In this document: positions 8,286-16,404 of the stretch, in pieces | Layout of the letters: each line of letters starts with the position of its first letter | Position numbering within the stretch: the first letter of the stretch is position 1 | Source of the DNA: Arthrobacter sp. StoSoilA2 | Lineage (GTDB): Bacteria > Actinomycetota > Actinomycetes > Actinomycetales > Micrococcaceae | DNA: 64,000 bases | Direction: 5' to 3' | Assembly (NCBI RefSeq): GCF_019977195.1 | Contig: NZ_AP024643.1 | Coordinates: 1 to 64,000 of the forward strand | Position numbers and translations under genes: made by a program | Notes under the pieces: model-generated | What the model was told of the DNA's origin: nothing | Databases searched by the model: none | The model's input: only the letters and a program-made list of their open reading frames with translations

Positions 8286-10955
8286 ATGAGTGACGAAACT
8301 CCCGAAGTCCCGGCGGAACCCACCGTCGACGACCTCATCCTTGAAGGCGATGTGCTGACTGACCGCGTCGAGCAGGTGGACCTGCAGACTGAAATGCAGC
8401 GCTCCTACCTGGACTACGCCATGGCCGTTATCGTTGGGCGCGCGCTCCCGGACGTCCGCGACGGCCTCAAGCCGGTGCACCGCCGCGTTCTGTACGCGAT
8501 GTTCGACGGCGGCTACCGTCCTGACCGTTCTTTCAACAAGTGCGCCCGTGTTGTGGGTGACGTCATGGGTACCTATCACCCTCACGGTGATATGGCTATC
8601 TACGACGCCCTGGTCCGCTTGATCCAGGACTGGACCATGCGTTACCCGCTGGCCCTGGGCCAGGGCAACTTCGGTTCCCCCGGCAACGACGGCGCTGCTG
8701 CTCCCCGTTATACCGAAACCAAGATGGCCCAACTGGCCATGGAAATGGTCCGCGACATCGACGAAGAAACCGTCGACTTCCAGGACAACTACGACGGCAA
8801 GAACCAGGAACCCACCATCCTGCCGGCGCGTTTCCCGAACCTGCTGGTGAATGGTTCCTCCGGTATCGCGGTGGGTATGGCCACCAACATTCCGCCGCAC
8901 AACCTGCGCGAGGTTGCCGAAGGCGTGCAGTGGGCCCTCGACAACCCCACCGCTTCACGGGAGGAACTCCTTGAGGCGCTCCTGCAGCGGATCAAGGGAC
9001 CGGACTTTCCCACGGGTGCCACCATCCTCGGTCACAAGGGCATCGAGGACGCCTACCGCACTGGCCGTGGCTCCATCACAATGCGCGCAGTGGTCAACGT
9101 GGAGGAACTCCAGGGCCGCACCTGCCTGGTGGTCACCGAACTGCCTTACCAGGCCAACCCGGACAACCTGGCCATCAAGATCGCCGAACTGGTCAAGGAC
9201 GGCAAGATCCAAGGCATCGCGGACCTCCGCGATGAAACCTCGGGCCGTACCGGTCAGCGCCTCGTGATCGTGCTGAAGCGCGATGCTGTGGCCAAGGTCG
9301 TCCTGAACAACCTGTACAAGCACACGCAGCTTCAGGACAACTTCTCAGCGAACATGCTGGCAATCGTCGACGGCGTTCCCCGCACCTTGAGCCTGGACGC
9401 CTTCATCCGGCACTGGGTGACACACCAGATGGACGTCATCGCCCGCCGGACGCGTTACCGCTTGCGCAAGGCTGAGGAAGAAGCACACATCCTGCGTGCA
9501 CTCCTTAAGGCGCTGGACATGCTTGATGAGGTTATCGCCCTCATTCGCGCGTCCAACACCACAGAGGCAGCCCGCGAGGGACTCATGGAGCTCCTGGAGA
9601 TCGATGAACTCCAGGCCCGCGCAATCCTCGATATGCAGCTGCGCCGTTTGGCTGCCTTGGAACGCCAGAAGATCCAGGACCGTCACTCCGAACTCGAAGC
9701 CATGATCGAGGAGTACAACGCGATTTTGGCTTCGGAAGAGCGTCAACGCCAGATCATCAGCGAGGAACTTGCTGAGATTGTTGCAAAGCACGGCGATGAC
9801 CGCCGGACGCACATTCTCATGGGCTTCGACGGGGACATGTCCATGGAGGACCTGATCCCTGAAGAGGAAATGGTCGTCACCATTACCCGTGGTGGTTACG
9901 TCAAGCGCACACGCAGTGACAACTACCGCTCGCAGCAGCGCGGCGGAAAGGGCATCAAGGGTGCCCAGTTGCGCGGCGACGACGTCGTGGAGCACTTCTT
10001 TGTGACCACCACGCACCACTGGCTGTTGTTCTTCACCAACCTGGGCCGGGTTTACCGTGCCAAGGCCTACGAACTGGCAGAAGCGGGACGCGACGCCAAG
10101 GGACAGCATGTAGCAAATCTGCTGGCATTCCAGCCCGATGAGCACATCGCACAGGTCCTGGATCTTCGCGATTACCAGCAAGCTCCCTACCTGGTGCTTG
10201 CAACAAAGAACGGTTTGGTCAAGAAGACCAGGCTTGAGGACTACGACACCAACCGCACCGCCGGTGTCATCGCCATCAACCTGCGCGACGGTGACGAACT
10301 CGTCTCCGCACAGCTGGTCAGTGAAACTGATGACCTCCTGCTGGTGTCGCGCAAGGGCCAGTCCATCCGCTTCACCGCCACGGACGATGCCCTACGTCCG
10401 ATGGGCCGGGCAACGTCAGGTGTGACGGGTATGAAGTTCCGTGAAGATGACGAACTGTTGGCCGCTGATGTGGTTCAGGACGGCTCCTTCGTCTTCATCG
10501 TGACCGAGGGCGGCTATGCGAAGCGCACCGCCGTGGATGAGTACCGTCTGCAGGGCCGTGGCGGCCTTGGGATCAAGGTTGCCAAGCTCGCGGAGGATCG
10601 CGGTGACCTTGTGGGCGCCTTGATTGTGCAGGAAGAAGACGAAGTCCTGGTGGTCATGGAGGGCGGCAAGGTGGTCCGCTCTGCCGTGAGTGGCGTCCCG
10701 GCAAAGGGCCGTGACACCATGGGCGTCATCTTTGCCAAGCCCGACAAGAACGACCGCATTATTGAGGTCGCCCGCAACAGCGAACGCGGTTTGGAAGGCG
10801 AAGAGTCCGAGGACGGACAGGACGATGACGTAACGTTGGCTGCAGAAGACGGAGCCATTGAGGCGACCGTCACGTCAGAAACGGAAAACGACGTGGACCC
10901 GGATACAGAATCGGGCGCGGAGCTGAACGAAGACAACACCGGAGGTAACGAGTGA
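8286..10955 (+). CDS. gyrA: DNA gyrase subunit A
   Basis: GyrA cuts and rejoins both DNA strands and wraps DNA for supercoiling. The catalytic tyrosine is Y142 in AAAPRYTETKM, behind the winged-helix region. The C-terminal beta-pinwheel holds the GyrA box QRGGKGIKG, which marks a true gyrase rather than topoisomerase IV. The 889 residues end in an acidic tail of about 60 residues rich in Glu, Asp and Thr, probably disordered. The tail is longer than in E. coli but of the kind seen in actinobacteria. The last codons overlap the next gene by 4 bp. Confidence 0.99.
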   Translation: MSDETPEVPAEPTVDDLILEGDVLTDRVEQVDLQTEMQRSYLDYAMAVIVGRALPDVRDGLKPVHRRVLYAMFDGGYRPDRSFNKCARVVGDVMGTYHPHGDMAIYDALVRLIQDWTMRYPLALGQGNFGSPGNDGAAAPRYTETKMAQLAMEMVRDIDEETVDFQDNYDGKNQEPTILPARFPNLLVNGSSGIAVGMATNIPPHNLREVAEGVQWALDNPTASREELLEALLQRIKGPDFPTGATILGHKGIEDAYRTGRGSITMRAVVNVEELQGRTCLVVTELPYQANPDNLAIKIAELVKDGKIQGIADLRDETSGRTGQRLVIVLKRDAVAKVVLNNLYKHTQLQDNFSANMLAIVDGVPRTLSLDAFIRHWVTHQMDVIARRTRYRLRKAEEEAHILRALLKALDMLDEVIALIRASNTTEAAREGLMELLEIDELQARAILDMQLRRLAALERQKIQDRHSELEAMIEEYNAILASEERQRQIISEELAEIVAKHGDDRRTHILMGFDGDMSMEDLIPEEEMVVTITRGGYVKRTRSDNYRSQQRGGKGIKGAQLRGDDVVEHFFVTTTHHWLLFFTNLGRVYRAKAYELAEAGRDAKGQHVANLLAFQPDEHIAQVLDLRDYQQAPYLVLATKNGLVKKTRLEDYDTNRTAGVIAINLRDGDELVSAQLVSETDDLLLVSRKGQSIRFTATDDALRPMGRATSGVTGMKFREDDELLAADVVQDGSFVFIVTEGGYAKRTAVDEYRLQGRGGLGIKVAKLAEDRGDLVGALIVQEEDEVLVVMEGGKVVRSAVSGVPAKGRDTMGVIFAKPDKNDRIIEVARNSERGLEGEESEDGQDDDVTLAAEDGAIEATVTSETENDVDPDTESGAELNEDNTGGNE

Positions 10956-11656
10956 GTAATTCCGACTCATATCCCAAGCCGAGCACAGGTGTCCCCGGCG
11001 GACTCCGGCAGCCCTCGGGCAGCACGCAGGCAGGAGCGCCTGCAAGGCCCCAGCAACGCCCGGGAGCTGGCCCTGCCGGTGCCGGAGCTGCCGGAGCCCG
11101 GCCGGCAACTGCCACCAACTCGGCCCAGCGACCAGCAGGAGCTCCTGGACAACGCCCCGCTTCAGCCGGGCAGCGTCCCGCCGGAGTTCCCGGCCAGCGG
11201 CCTGCGCAGCCGGGGCAGCGTCCGGCTGGTGCCCCCGGTCAACGCCCTGCCCAGGGCGGCCCGGGACTTGTGAAGCCAGCCCCCAAGGCCAAGGTGCGTC
11301 GTGCGCGCCTGCTTGTCAGCAAGGTTGACCCGTGGTCGGTGTTGAAGATGGCGTTCCTGCTGTCCGTGGCACTGGGCATCGTCACCGTTGTCGCCGCGAT
11401 CGTGCTGTGGACTGTGTTGGATCTCACAGGCATCTTCAACCAGGTGGACAGCCTGCTTGGAACCTTGGCCGGATCCGAAGGCAGTGGTTTCGAGCTGAAG
11501 AAAATCGCTTCACTTGGCCAGGTGGCTTCCTTTGCCACGATTATTGCCGTGGTGAATGTGGTTCTGCTGACCGCCCTGTCGATGCTCTCTGCCGTGCTCT
11601 ATAACATTTCGGCAACGTTGGTTGGCGGCATCGGCGTCACCCTGACGGACGACTAG
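10952..11656 (+). CDS. DUF3566 membrane protein with Gln-Arg-Pro-Ala repeats
   Basis: The 234-residue protein overlaps gyrA by 4 bp (GTGA), indicating cotranscription. Residues 1-110 are low-complexity, rich in Pro, Ala, Gln, Arg and Gly, with repeated QRPAG units. Residues 115-234 are a DUF3566 domain with two transmembrane helices (about 130-155 and 190-225). The family sits next to gyrA across actinobacteria, but its molecular function is not established. The N-terminal segment is probably cytosolic, basic and disordered. A role near the nucleoid or division site would be speculation. Confidence 0.85.
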   Translation: MSNSDSYPKPSTGVPGGLRQPSGSTQAGAPARPQQRPGAGPAGAGAAGARPATATNSAQRPAGAPGQRPASAGQRPAGVPGQRPAQPGQRPAGAPGQRPAQGGPGLVKPAPKAKVRRARLLVSKVDPWSVLKMAFLLSVALGIVTVVAAIVLWTVLDLTGIFNQVDSLLGTLAGSEGSGFELKKIASLGQVASFATIIAVVNVVLLTALSMLSAVLYNISATLVGGIGVTLTDD

Positions 11657-11769
11657 CAAAAAGCCGCGGATTTACGCCGAAAACGGTGGGATTCAGCGGC
11701 CGGAATGCCTCGATTTGAGATCGGGCCGGGATGTGCTGTACAGTCATATCTCGGCCCGATGAGGCATCG

Positions 11770-11843
11770 GGGCGTATAGCTCAGGCGGTTAGAGCGCTTC
11801 GCTGATAACGAAGAGGTCCCAGGTTCAAGTCCTGGTACGCCCA
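11770..11843 (+). tRNA. tRNA-Ile (anticodon GAT)
   Basis: A 74-nt cloverleaf: the acceptor arm GGGCGTA pairs with TACGCCC, the D-arm starts TAGCTCAGG, and the anticodon stem CTTCG/CGAAG holds loop CTGATAA with anticodon GAT at 11804-11806. The T-arm contains GGTTCAAGTCC. CCA is not encoded. It stands between the DUF3566 gene and the DLW-39 gene, as in related actinobacteria. Confidence 0.97.
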
Positions 11844-11889
11844 CGGAACCTAACAGGTTCAGGTAACACTGAACCGGAATGAGGTGCTT

Positions 11890-12009
11890 GTGAAGAAGTT
11901 GCTGGTGGTAGTTGCAGCGGCGGTCGCAGGCGTCCTGGTCTATAAAAAGGCGCAGGAATCCGAAGCCCGGAAGGATCTCTGGAGCAAGTCAACCGACAAG
12001 GTCGACTAG
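11890..12009 (+). CDS. DLW-39 family small protein
   Basis: This short gene encodes 39 residues starting MKKLLVVVAAAVAGVLVYKK, a single hydrophobic helix that probably anchors it in the membrane, followed by a charged tail with the motif DLWSKSTDKVD. Length and the DLW motif match the actinobacterial DLW-39 family, which is normally found in this place near gyrA and tRNA genes. The start is GTG 11890; a second in-frame GTG at 11884 would add two residues. Function is unknown. Confidence 0.88.
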   Translation: MKKLLVVVAAAVAGVLVYKKAQESEARKDLWSKSTDKVD

Positions 12010-12080
12010 CCACGGAGCCCGGTCTGGAACTGGCAAAAGCCGGTCCTGACATGGGGTATGATTGACGGGTTGCTTCTTAT

Positions 12081-12156
12081 GGGGGCATGGCGCAATTGGT
12101 AGCGCACCTGCTTTGCAAGCAGGGGGTTCGGGGTTCGAGTCCCCGTGCCTCCACCA
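12081..12156 (+). tRNA. tRNA-Ala (anticodon TGC)
   Basis: A complete cloverleaf with the acceptor GGGGGCA against TGCCTCC, including the G3-U70 wobble that identifies alanine tRNAs. The anticodon loop TTTGCAA has anticodon TGC at 12114-12116. The 3' CCA is encoded, unlike in the neighbouring tRNA-Ile. Confidence 0.98.
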
Positions 12157-12160
12157 TAAG

Positions 12161-12192
12161 AAAAGTCCCGGTCAGAAATGACCGGGACTTTT
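12161..12192 (+). terminator. Intrinsic terminator after tRNA-Ala
   Basis: A 12-bp perfect stem (AAGTCCCGGTCA against TGACCGGGACTT) closed by a GAAA tetraloop and followed by T residues, 5 nt after the tRNA-Ala CCA. Confidence 0.9.
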
Positions 12193-12198
12193 GCGTTT

Positions 12199-12268
12199 AA
12201 CCCAGTTTGGCTTGAGCAACTCAGTTGACTGCGCAACCCAGTTTGGGGGCTGGAGCAAACTCAGTTGT
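12199..12268. repeat. Two direct repeats of about 36 bp
   Basis: The phrase AACCCAGTTTGG occurs at 12199-12210 and 12235-12246, each followed by a short variable part and then CAACTCAGTTG or AAACTCAGTTG. The second copy runs into the stop codon of the GH84 gene on the minus strand. CAACT(C)AGTTG is itself a small palindrome and resembles the ends of the palindrome at 35702-35767. Confidence 0.6.
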
Positions 12269-14261
12269 CCTGAGCCACGGTGTTAAGGGCCCGCTCCAGG
12301 AATGCCTTCAGTTCACCATCCCCCAGCACAGGAGTCACCACCCCGAGCTCCAGTGTCGGCTGCGTCTTGGCTTCCGCCGCCGCCAACGCAGCCTGGACAT
12401 TGCGGCGGGCTTCAGCCACGGCAGGGGAATCCCCTCGCTTGGCAGCCTCGAGCATGATCAGGGCCTCCTCCACACCCCGTCCGTAATTGGCCGCCGCCTT
12501 TGCCCAATGGGTGGCATCCTCCGCGAAGCCTGGCACCGCCATCCTCGGCAACAATTCCGATAGCTTCTGGAGCAGCTCAGCCCGCGCCTTCAGACCGCCC
12601 GAAGGCGACCTGCCGGCGTCGTAATCCGACCAGAACTGCCCCATGTCCCGCCGGAGCTCCGGAGCAGACGGAGTGAGCTTGTCGTCCTGCCAGTCTTGGT
12701 TGAGGTCCACGAAAGCCCTTACGGCTGCGCGGACCTCCGGATCCGGGCCCGAGACCTGTTGCAGGGCTGCGTCCATGGACTTGCCGGGCTTGTACGCTGG
12801 TCCGTTCCATGAGAGGTCGGCGTAGTTAAAGATGGCAGGGAGAGACAGATAGGGCTCAATCATTGGATTGGTCACGATTCCGCGGACTGATTTGTACAGA
12901 TCCGGGTCCCGCCCAATGACCGGGGCCATGAAGAGGTGGTCCTGGGAAAAGTCGTTCACGGGGTAGTTATCCCAAATGACGAGGTCCCGTGGAGAACCCG
13001 GGGTCCCGTATGTCAGCCTGGCGGTTTCGGCTGAGTTGGCGCTGATCCTGTGGGAGACCACATCTTCACCGGTCCACTGGACAACGATCCCGGGGTTCAG
13101 GGACCGGCCAAGTTCCCGCTTGTAAGGATTGCTCCCGGAACCGTTGTAGAAGGTGGGAACCGTTTGCAGGGGTTCGATGTCCGGCTTTGTCGAAATGAAC
13201 CGGTCATTGACGTCATTGAGGAATGAAGCCTGTGCTTTGGCCAGGTTGGCTTGACCTGCACCAAAGTCCTTGAGGTCCTCTGCGCACTGGACTTTGGTGG
13301 CAATGTCATCAAGCGGAATCACGAACGAACGGACACCGATCGAATACAAGGATTCAAGCTTGGCCACTGCAAAGTTGAGATCCGCCTCGGCGGAATAGCA
13401 ACTATCGATGCCCGGGGACAGCGCGTAAGTAAAGCGGATGTGGTTGGCAGTGGCGGTATCCACCAGCTCCCGTAGTTGCTTGAGGTCCTCGTCCGAGTAC
13501 AGTGCCCGCCACTTCTCCCGCAACAATGGATCATCCTTTGGGGAATAGATGTAGGTATTCATTTTCTGGCGTCCCGCAAATTTGAGGACATCCAGACGGG
13601 CCTGATGGGACCATGGCGTGCCGTAAAACCCTTCGATGACGCCACGGGTTCCCATAAGCGGCCAATCACTGACCCGGGCCGCCGACATGGCCCCATCCTT
13701 AAGCAACTGGCGCGCGGTTTGCACGGCATGGAAAACGCCGTCGGCATCCGTTCCGGCGAGTACCGCCATCGGAATCCCTGAAGTTTTTCCAGTGGCTATG
13801 GCGTAGCCTTCAGCTCGGCTGACTGCGTTCTGGATGTCCGCCGCGCTTTCCTTTCCCAGCTCTTTGAGTACCGGGCTTACTGTGGGATCCGCTGCGGTGC
13901 CAAGGAAGACGGCCGAACTGCCGGCCGCTGGGCTGTCCAGGGCTGTCACGGCTTCTGCGGTACCCCCGGCTCCTGTCACCAGGTCTTGGAGGGCAGCGAT
14001 GGACGCTTGGTCTGTGCCGGGGGAAGCCACAATGTAAACGTGGCCGTTCAGAGGGATGGGATCTCCCCCTCCGGCCTGGAGATGTTGTGGGACGGGGAAG
14101 ATACTTGGGATTTCGGTCTTGCCCGTACCTTGGCCACCGGACCGTTCCCGGGAAACCACCAACCAGCCCGTAACGACCAGGGCGACAGCCAGGGCCGCAA
14201 CTGCGATCAGCAGCAGTACTGATCGTCTCCGTCTGGCTCCACGGACGGGCGTTGTGTTCAA
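12261..14261 (-). CDS. Membrane-anchored GH84 family beta-N-acetylglucosaminidase
   Basis: GH84 enzymes remove beta-linked N-acetylglucosamine by substrate-assisted catalysis. The 666-residue protein has an Arg-rich start and a signal anchor at about 14-37. A GH20/84-type accessory domain follows (about 50-200), then the catalytic barrel opening with GVIEGFYGTPWS (207-218). The paired catalytic aspartates are probably D318-D319 in IPLDDI. A helical C-terminal region completes it. No lipobox cysteine is seen, so it is probably held by an uncleaved N-terminal helix or secreted. It stands alone, divergent from the EamA gene. The natural substrate is unknown; peptidoglycan or chitin fragments and host glycans are possible. 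Confidence 0.85.
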   Translation of the reverse strand: MNTTPVRGARRRRSVLLLIAVAALAVALVVTGWLVVSRERSGGQGTGKTEIPSIFPVPQHLQAGGGDPIPLNGHVYIVASPGTDQASIAALQDLVTGAGGTAEAVTALDSPAAGSSAVFLGTAADPTVSPVLKELGKESAADIQNAVSRAEGYAIATGKTSGIPMAVLAGTDADGVFHAVQTARQLLKDGAMSAARVSDWPLMGTRGVIEGFYGTPWSHQARLDVLKFAGRQKMNTYIYSPKDDPLLREKWRALYSDEDLKQLRELVDTATANHIRFTYALSPGIDSCYSAEADLNFAVAKLESLYSIGVRSFVIPLDDIATKVQCAEDLKDFGAGQANLAKAQASFLNDVNDRFISTKPDIEPLQTVPTFYNGSGSNPYKRELGRSLNPGIVVQWTGEDVVSHRISANSAETARLTYGTPGSPRDLVIWDNYPVNDFSQDHLFMAPVIGRDPDLYKSVRGIVTNPMIEPYLSLPAIFNYADLSWNGPAYKPGKSMDAALQQVSGPDPEVRAAVRAFVDLNQDWQDDKLTPSAPELRRDMGQFWSDYDAGRSPSGGLKARAELLQKLSELLPRMAVPGFAEDATHWAKAAANYGRGVEEALIMLEAAKRGDSPAVAEARRNVQAALAAAEAKTQPTLELGVVTPVLGDGELKAFLERALNTVAQDN

Positions 14262-14380
14262 TCAGGTGTCCCCTTGGGAAAGCCGTCGCCGACTGTCTGG
14301 AATGTTGAATCAAGACAACCACACTGGCCGCGCCGCACATAGAGGGCGGGAGGGGTGCCGCACCAAACTAAGGTTGATCC

Positions 14381-15289
14381 GTGAATCTTCTCATTTCAGC
14401 GCTGGGAGTCCTTGGCGTGGCTTCGTCAGGACCATTGATCGCCGGCACCTTGGGTGCCACGTCAGTGACGGCGTTGGCGATCGCCTTCTGGCGGAACGCG
14501 ATCGGAGCAGTCGTGATGGCGGCGCCGGTGGCAATCCGGGAGCCCAAACAGTTTGGGAAGATCAACCGCCGCGAGTTTGGCTGGTGCACGGTTGCCGCCG
14601 TCGCCCTGGCCTTTCACTTCGCTTGCTTCATCACGGCACTGCAGCTGACCTCGGTAGCTGCAGCCACTGCCTTGGTCTGCCTCCAGTCAGCATGGATCGC
14701 GGTCTTCCAGTTGTTCAGGGGCGCCCGCCATCGCTGGCCGGTCCTGGTGGGCTTGGGGATAGCCTTTGGCGGAGTCGTGGCCATTACCGGATTCGACATG
14801 GGCTCTTCACCGCAGGCCCTGCTGGGCGACGTCCTGGCGCTGGCTGGCGGAGCTTTGGCCGGCCTGTACACCCTGGCTGGCGGCAAGGCCCGCCAGTCCA
14901 TGGGAACGGGCACGTACACCACGCTCTGCTATGGAATGTGTGCCGCGATTGTTGCTGTGCTGGCTTTGCTCAGTGGCCAACCGTTGGCAGGGTTCGACGC
15001 CGGAGGTTGGCTTGGGATTCTCGCCATCACCGTTTGTGCACAGCTGGTAGGACACACTGCGTTCAACCACCTGCTGGCCACAATGAGCCCCTTGCTGGTT
15101 TCCATGATCATCCTGTTGGAAATTCCCGGGGCAGCGATCCTTGCGGCCATCTTCCTGAACGAAACACTGCCAGCCGGGACATACGCCGGCCTTGTGCTGA
15201 TTCTCATTGGACTTGCGGTGGTGGTCGCCGGCCAACGGCGCGACAAAGGCGAAGCAGACCGGCGGGAGGCCGAGCTGGGAACTGACTGA
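14381..15289 (+). CDS. EamA/DMT-family transporter
   Basis: The 302-residue product is made of two EamA repeats, about ten transmembrane helices in all, typical of drug/metabolite transporters that export amino acids, metabolites or toxic compounds. Conserved features include an early SSGPLIAG helix, the WRNAIGA segment, and a second repeat with the EIPGAAILA helix. The C-terminal tail is charged and cytosolic. Start is GTG 14381. Substrate cannot be predicted. The upstream 119 bp are shared with the divergent GH84 gene, so a common regulatory region is possible. Confidence 0.85.
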   Translation: MNLLISALGVLGVASSGPLIAGTLGATSVTALAIAFWRNAIGAVVMAAPVAIREPKQFGKINRREFGWCTVAAVALAFHFACFITALQLTSVAAATALVCLQSAWIAVFQLFRGARHRWPVLVGLGIAFGGVVAITGFDMGSSPQALLGDVLALAGGALAGLYTLAGGKARQSMGTGTYTTLCYGMCAAIVAVLALLSGQPLAGFDAGGWLGILAITVCAQLVGHTAFNHLLATMSPLLVSMIILLEIPGAAILAAIFLNETLPAGTYAGLVLILIGLAVVVAGQRRDKGEADRREAELGTD

Positions 15290-15316
15290 GCTTCCGCCGT
15301 CGGGCTTCTACTGCCC

Positions 15317-15376
15317 TGCGTGCTGTTGCCGGGCGGGAAGTTGCCATGCGTGCTGTTGCCGGAAGGAAGTTGTTGG
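15317..15376. repeat. Short tandem direct repeat, two units
   Basis: TGCGTGCTGTTGCCGG is found at 15317 and again at 15347, 30 bp apart, each followed by a related GGAAGTTG phrase. It lies between the convergent EamA and glycosyltransferase genes. Confidence 0.5.
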
Positions 15377-15384
15377 ACCAGGGC

Positions 15385-16260
15385 CTAAAGGCTGCTGCGT
15401 CGAATGCCCTGCGCCGCGTTGGCCGTATGAATGGCCCGCAGGAGTTTGGCGGGGAAGTAGACCGAGAAGAACACCACCATGGGCGCTTTCAGGGCCATCT
15501 TCTTCACGTTGTGCGCCTTGTACGTCCGGTCGAAGCGCGTGACGTAATAGCGGTAGTCGCGAGGAGAGTCCTCAAGGCGCCGGGCCGACATGCCGGACAC
15601 CATTTGCGGGCAATACCGGACATGGAGATCGTGCTCGGCGAGGTGCAGTGAGAGGTCGATGTCCTCGTGCATCTCATCCTTTTCATCCAGGCATGTTTCG
15701 TCCCGGATGGTTTCCCATGCGGTACGACGGAGGGCCATGTTGGAACCGAACAGGAAGTGGTACTGGTGCTTGGCCAGGCGCAGCATCAGCTGGCGCATTT
15801 TGTCATCCGCTTTGAGCCCGAACCGGCGCATTGGCATGTCGTAATAGACAACAGGTCCGGTAGCCGCCTGGACGGACGGGTCCATGAAGGCCTTCTGGAC
15901 TTGCTCAACCCAGTCAGGCTCGAGGACGGAATCGGCGTCGATGCGCCCTACGATTTCCCCGTTGGCGCTGTTGAGCCCAAAGTTGCGGGTGGGAATGAGT
16001 CCCTGCGTGGCGTCCTGCCGTAAAAGGATAATGGGGCTTTCCGGGTATTCCTGCTGCATCTGGCGCACTATCCTGGGGGTGCGGTCGGTGGAGAGATTGT
16101 CCACCACGATGATTTCTTCAGCAGGAACAGACTGGTAGATGGCCGCGATGAGGCACTGGCGAATGACGCTTTCCTCGTTATACGCCGGGATGACGATTGA
16201 AACCCCCGGAGGCACCGGGACTTCCTTGAGGGCACCCGCAACGGGTCTATCGGCTGACAT
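15385..16260 (-). CDS. Family 2 glycosyltransferase
   Basis: A 291-residue GT-A fold enzyme that should transfer a sugar from an NDP-sugar. It has the VSIVIPAYNEE start of the nucleotide-binding fold, the VVDNLSTDRT segment, the metal-binding RIDADSVLEPDW, and the acceptor-side HEDIDLSLHL motif (ED form of the GT2 catalytic base). The C-terminus has one hydrophobic stretch and may be membrane-associated. I chose ATG 16260 because the GT fold begins about 15 residues later; the frame extends further upstream without a better start. The ribosome binding site is weak. Acceptor and pathway are unknown; no polysaccharide cluster surrounds it. Confidence 0.82.
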   Translation of the reverse strand: MSADRPVAGALKEVPVPPGVSIVIPAYNEESVIRQCLIAAIYQSVPAEEIIVVDNLSTDRTPRIVRQMQQEYPESPIILLRQDATQGLIPTRNFGLNSANGEIVGRIDADSVLEPDWVEQVQKAFMDPSVQAATGPVVYYDMPMRRFGLKADDKMRQLMLRLAKHQYHFLFGSNMALRRTAWETIRDETCLDEKDEMHEDIDLSLHLAEHDLHVRYCPQMVSGMSARRLEDSPRDYRYYVTRFDRTYKAHNVKKMALKAPMVVFFSVYFPAKLLRAIHTANAAQGIRRSSL

Positions 16261-16320
16261 CACTTCAAATCTAACACCCGGCAGAGCGTCCCCAGCGGAC
16301 TGTTGGGTTACAAGCTGGCA

Positions 16321-16363
16321 AACACTGAAGGGATCCCGGGCTGGCCGGGATCCCTTCAGTGTT
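16321..16363 (-). terminator. Perfect 19-bp inverted repeat, probable terminator
   Basis: Arms 16321-16339 and 16345-16363 are perfectly complementary around a 5-nt loop. It lies just downstream of the 11-mer-repeat gene on the minus strand and upstream of the glycosyltransferase, so it probably ends transcription of the former. No strong U-tract follows. Confidence 0.65.
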
Positions 16364-16404
16364 TGTATCAATGGCGGCCTCTATGAACCAGGCCAATCAG
16401 AACC

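Noticed and set aside
7329..8900. Open frame of 523 codons antisense to gyrB and gyrA
   Set aside because: It spans the junction of two certain genes on the other strand and has Val/Gly/His-rich composition typical of a mirrored high-GC frame.
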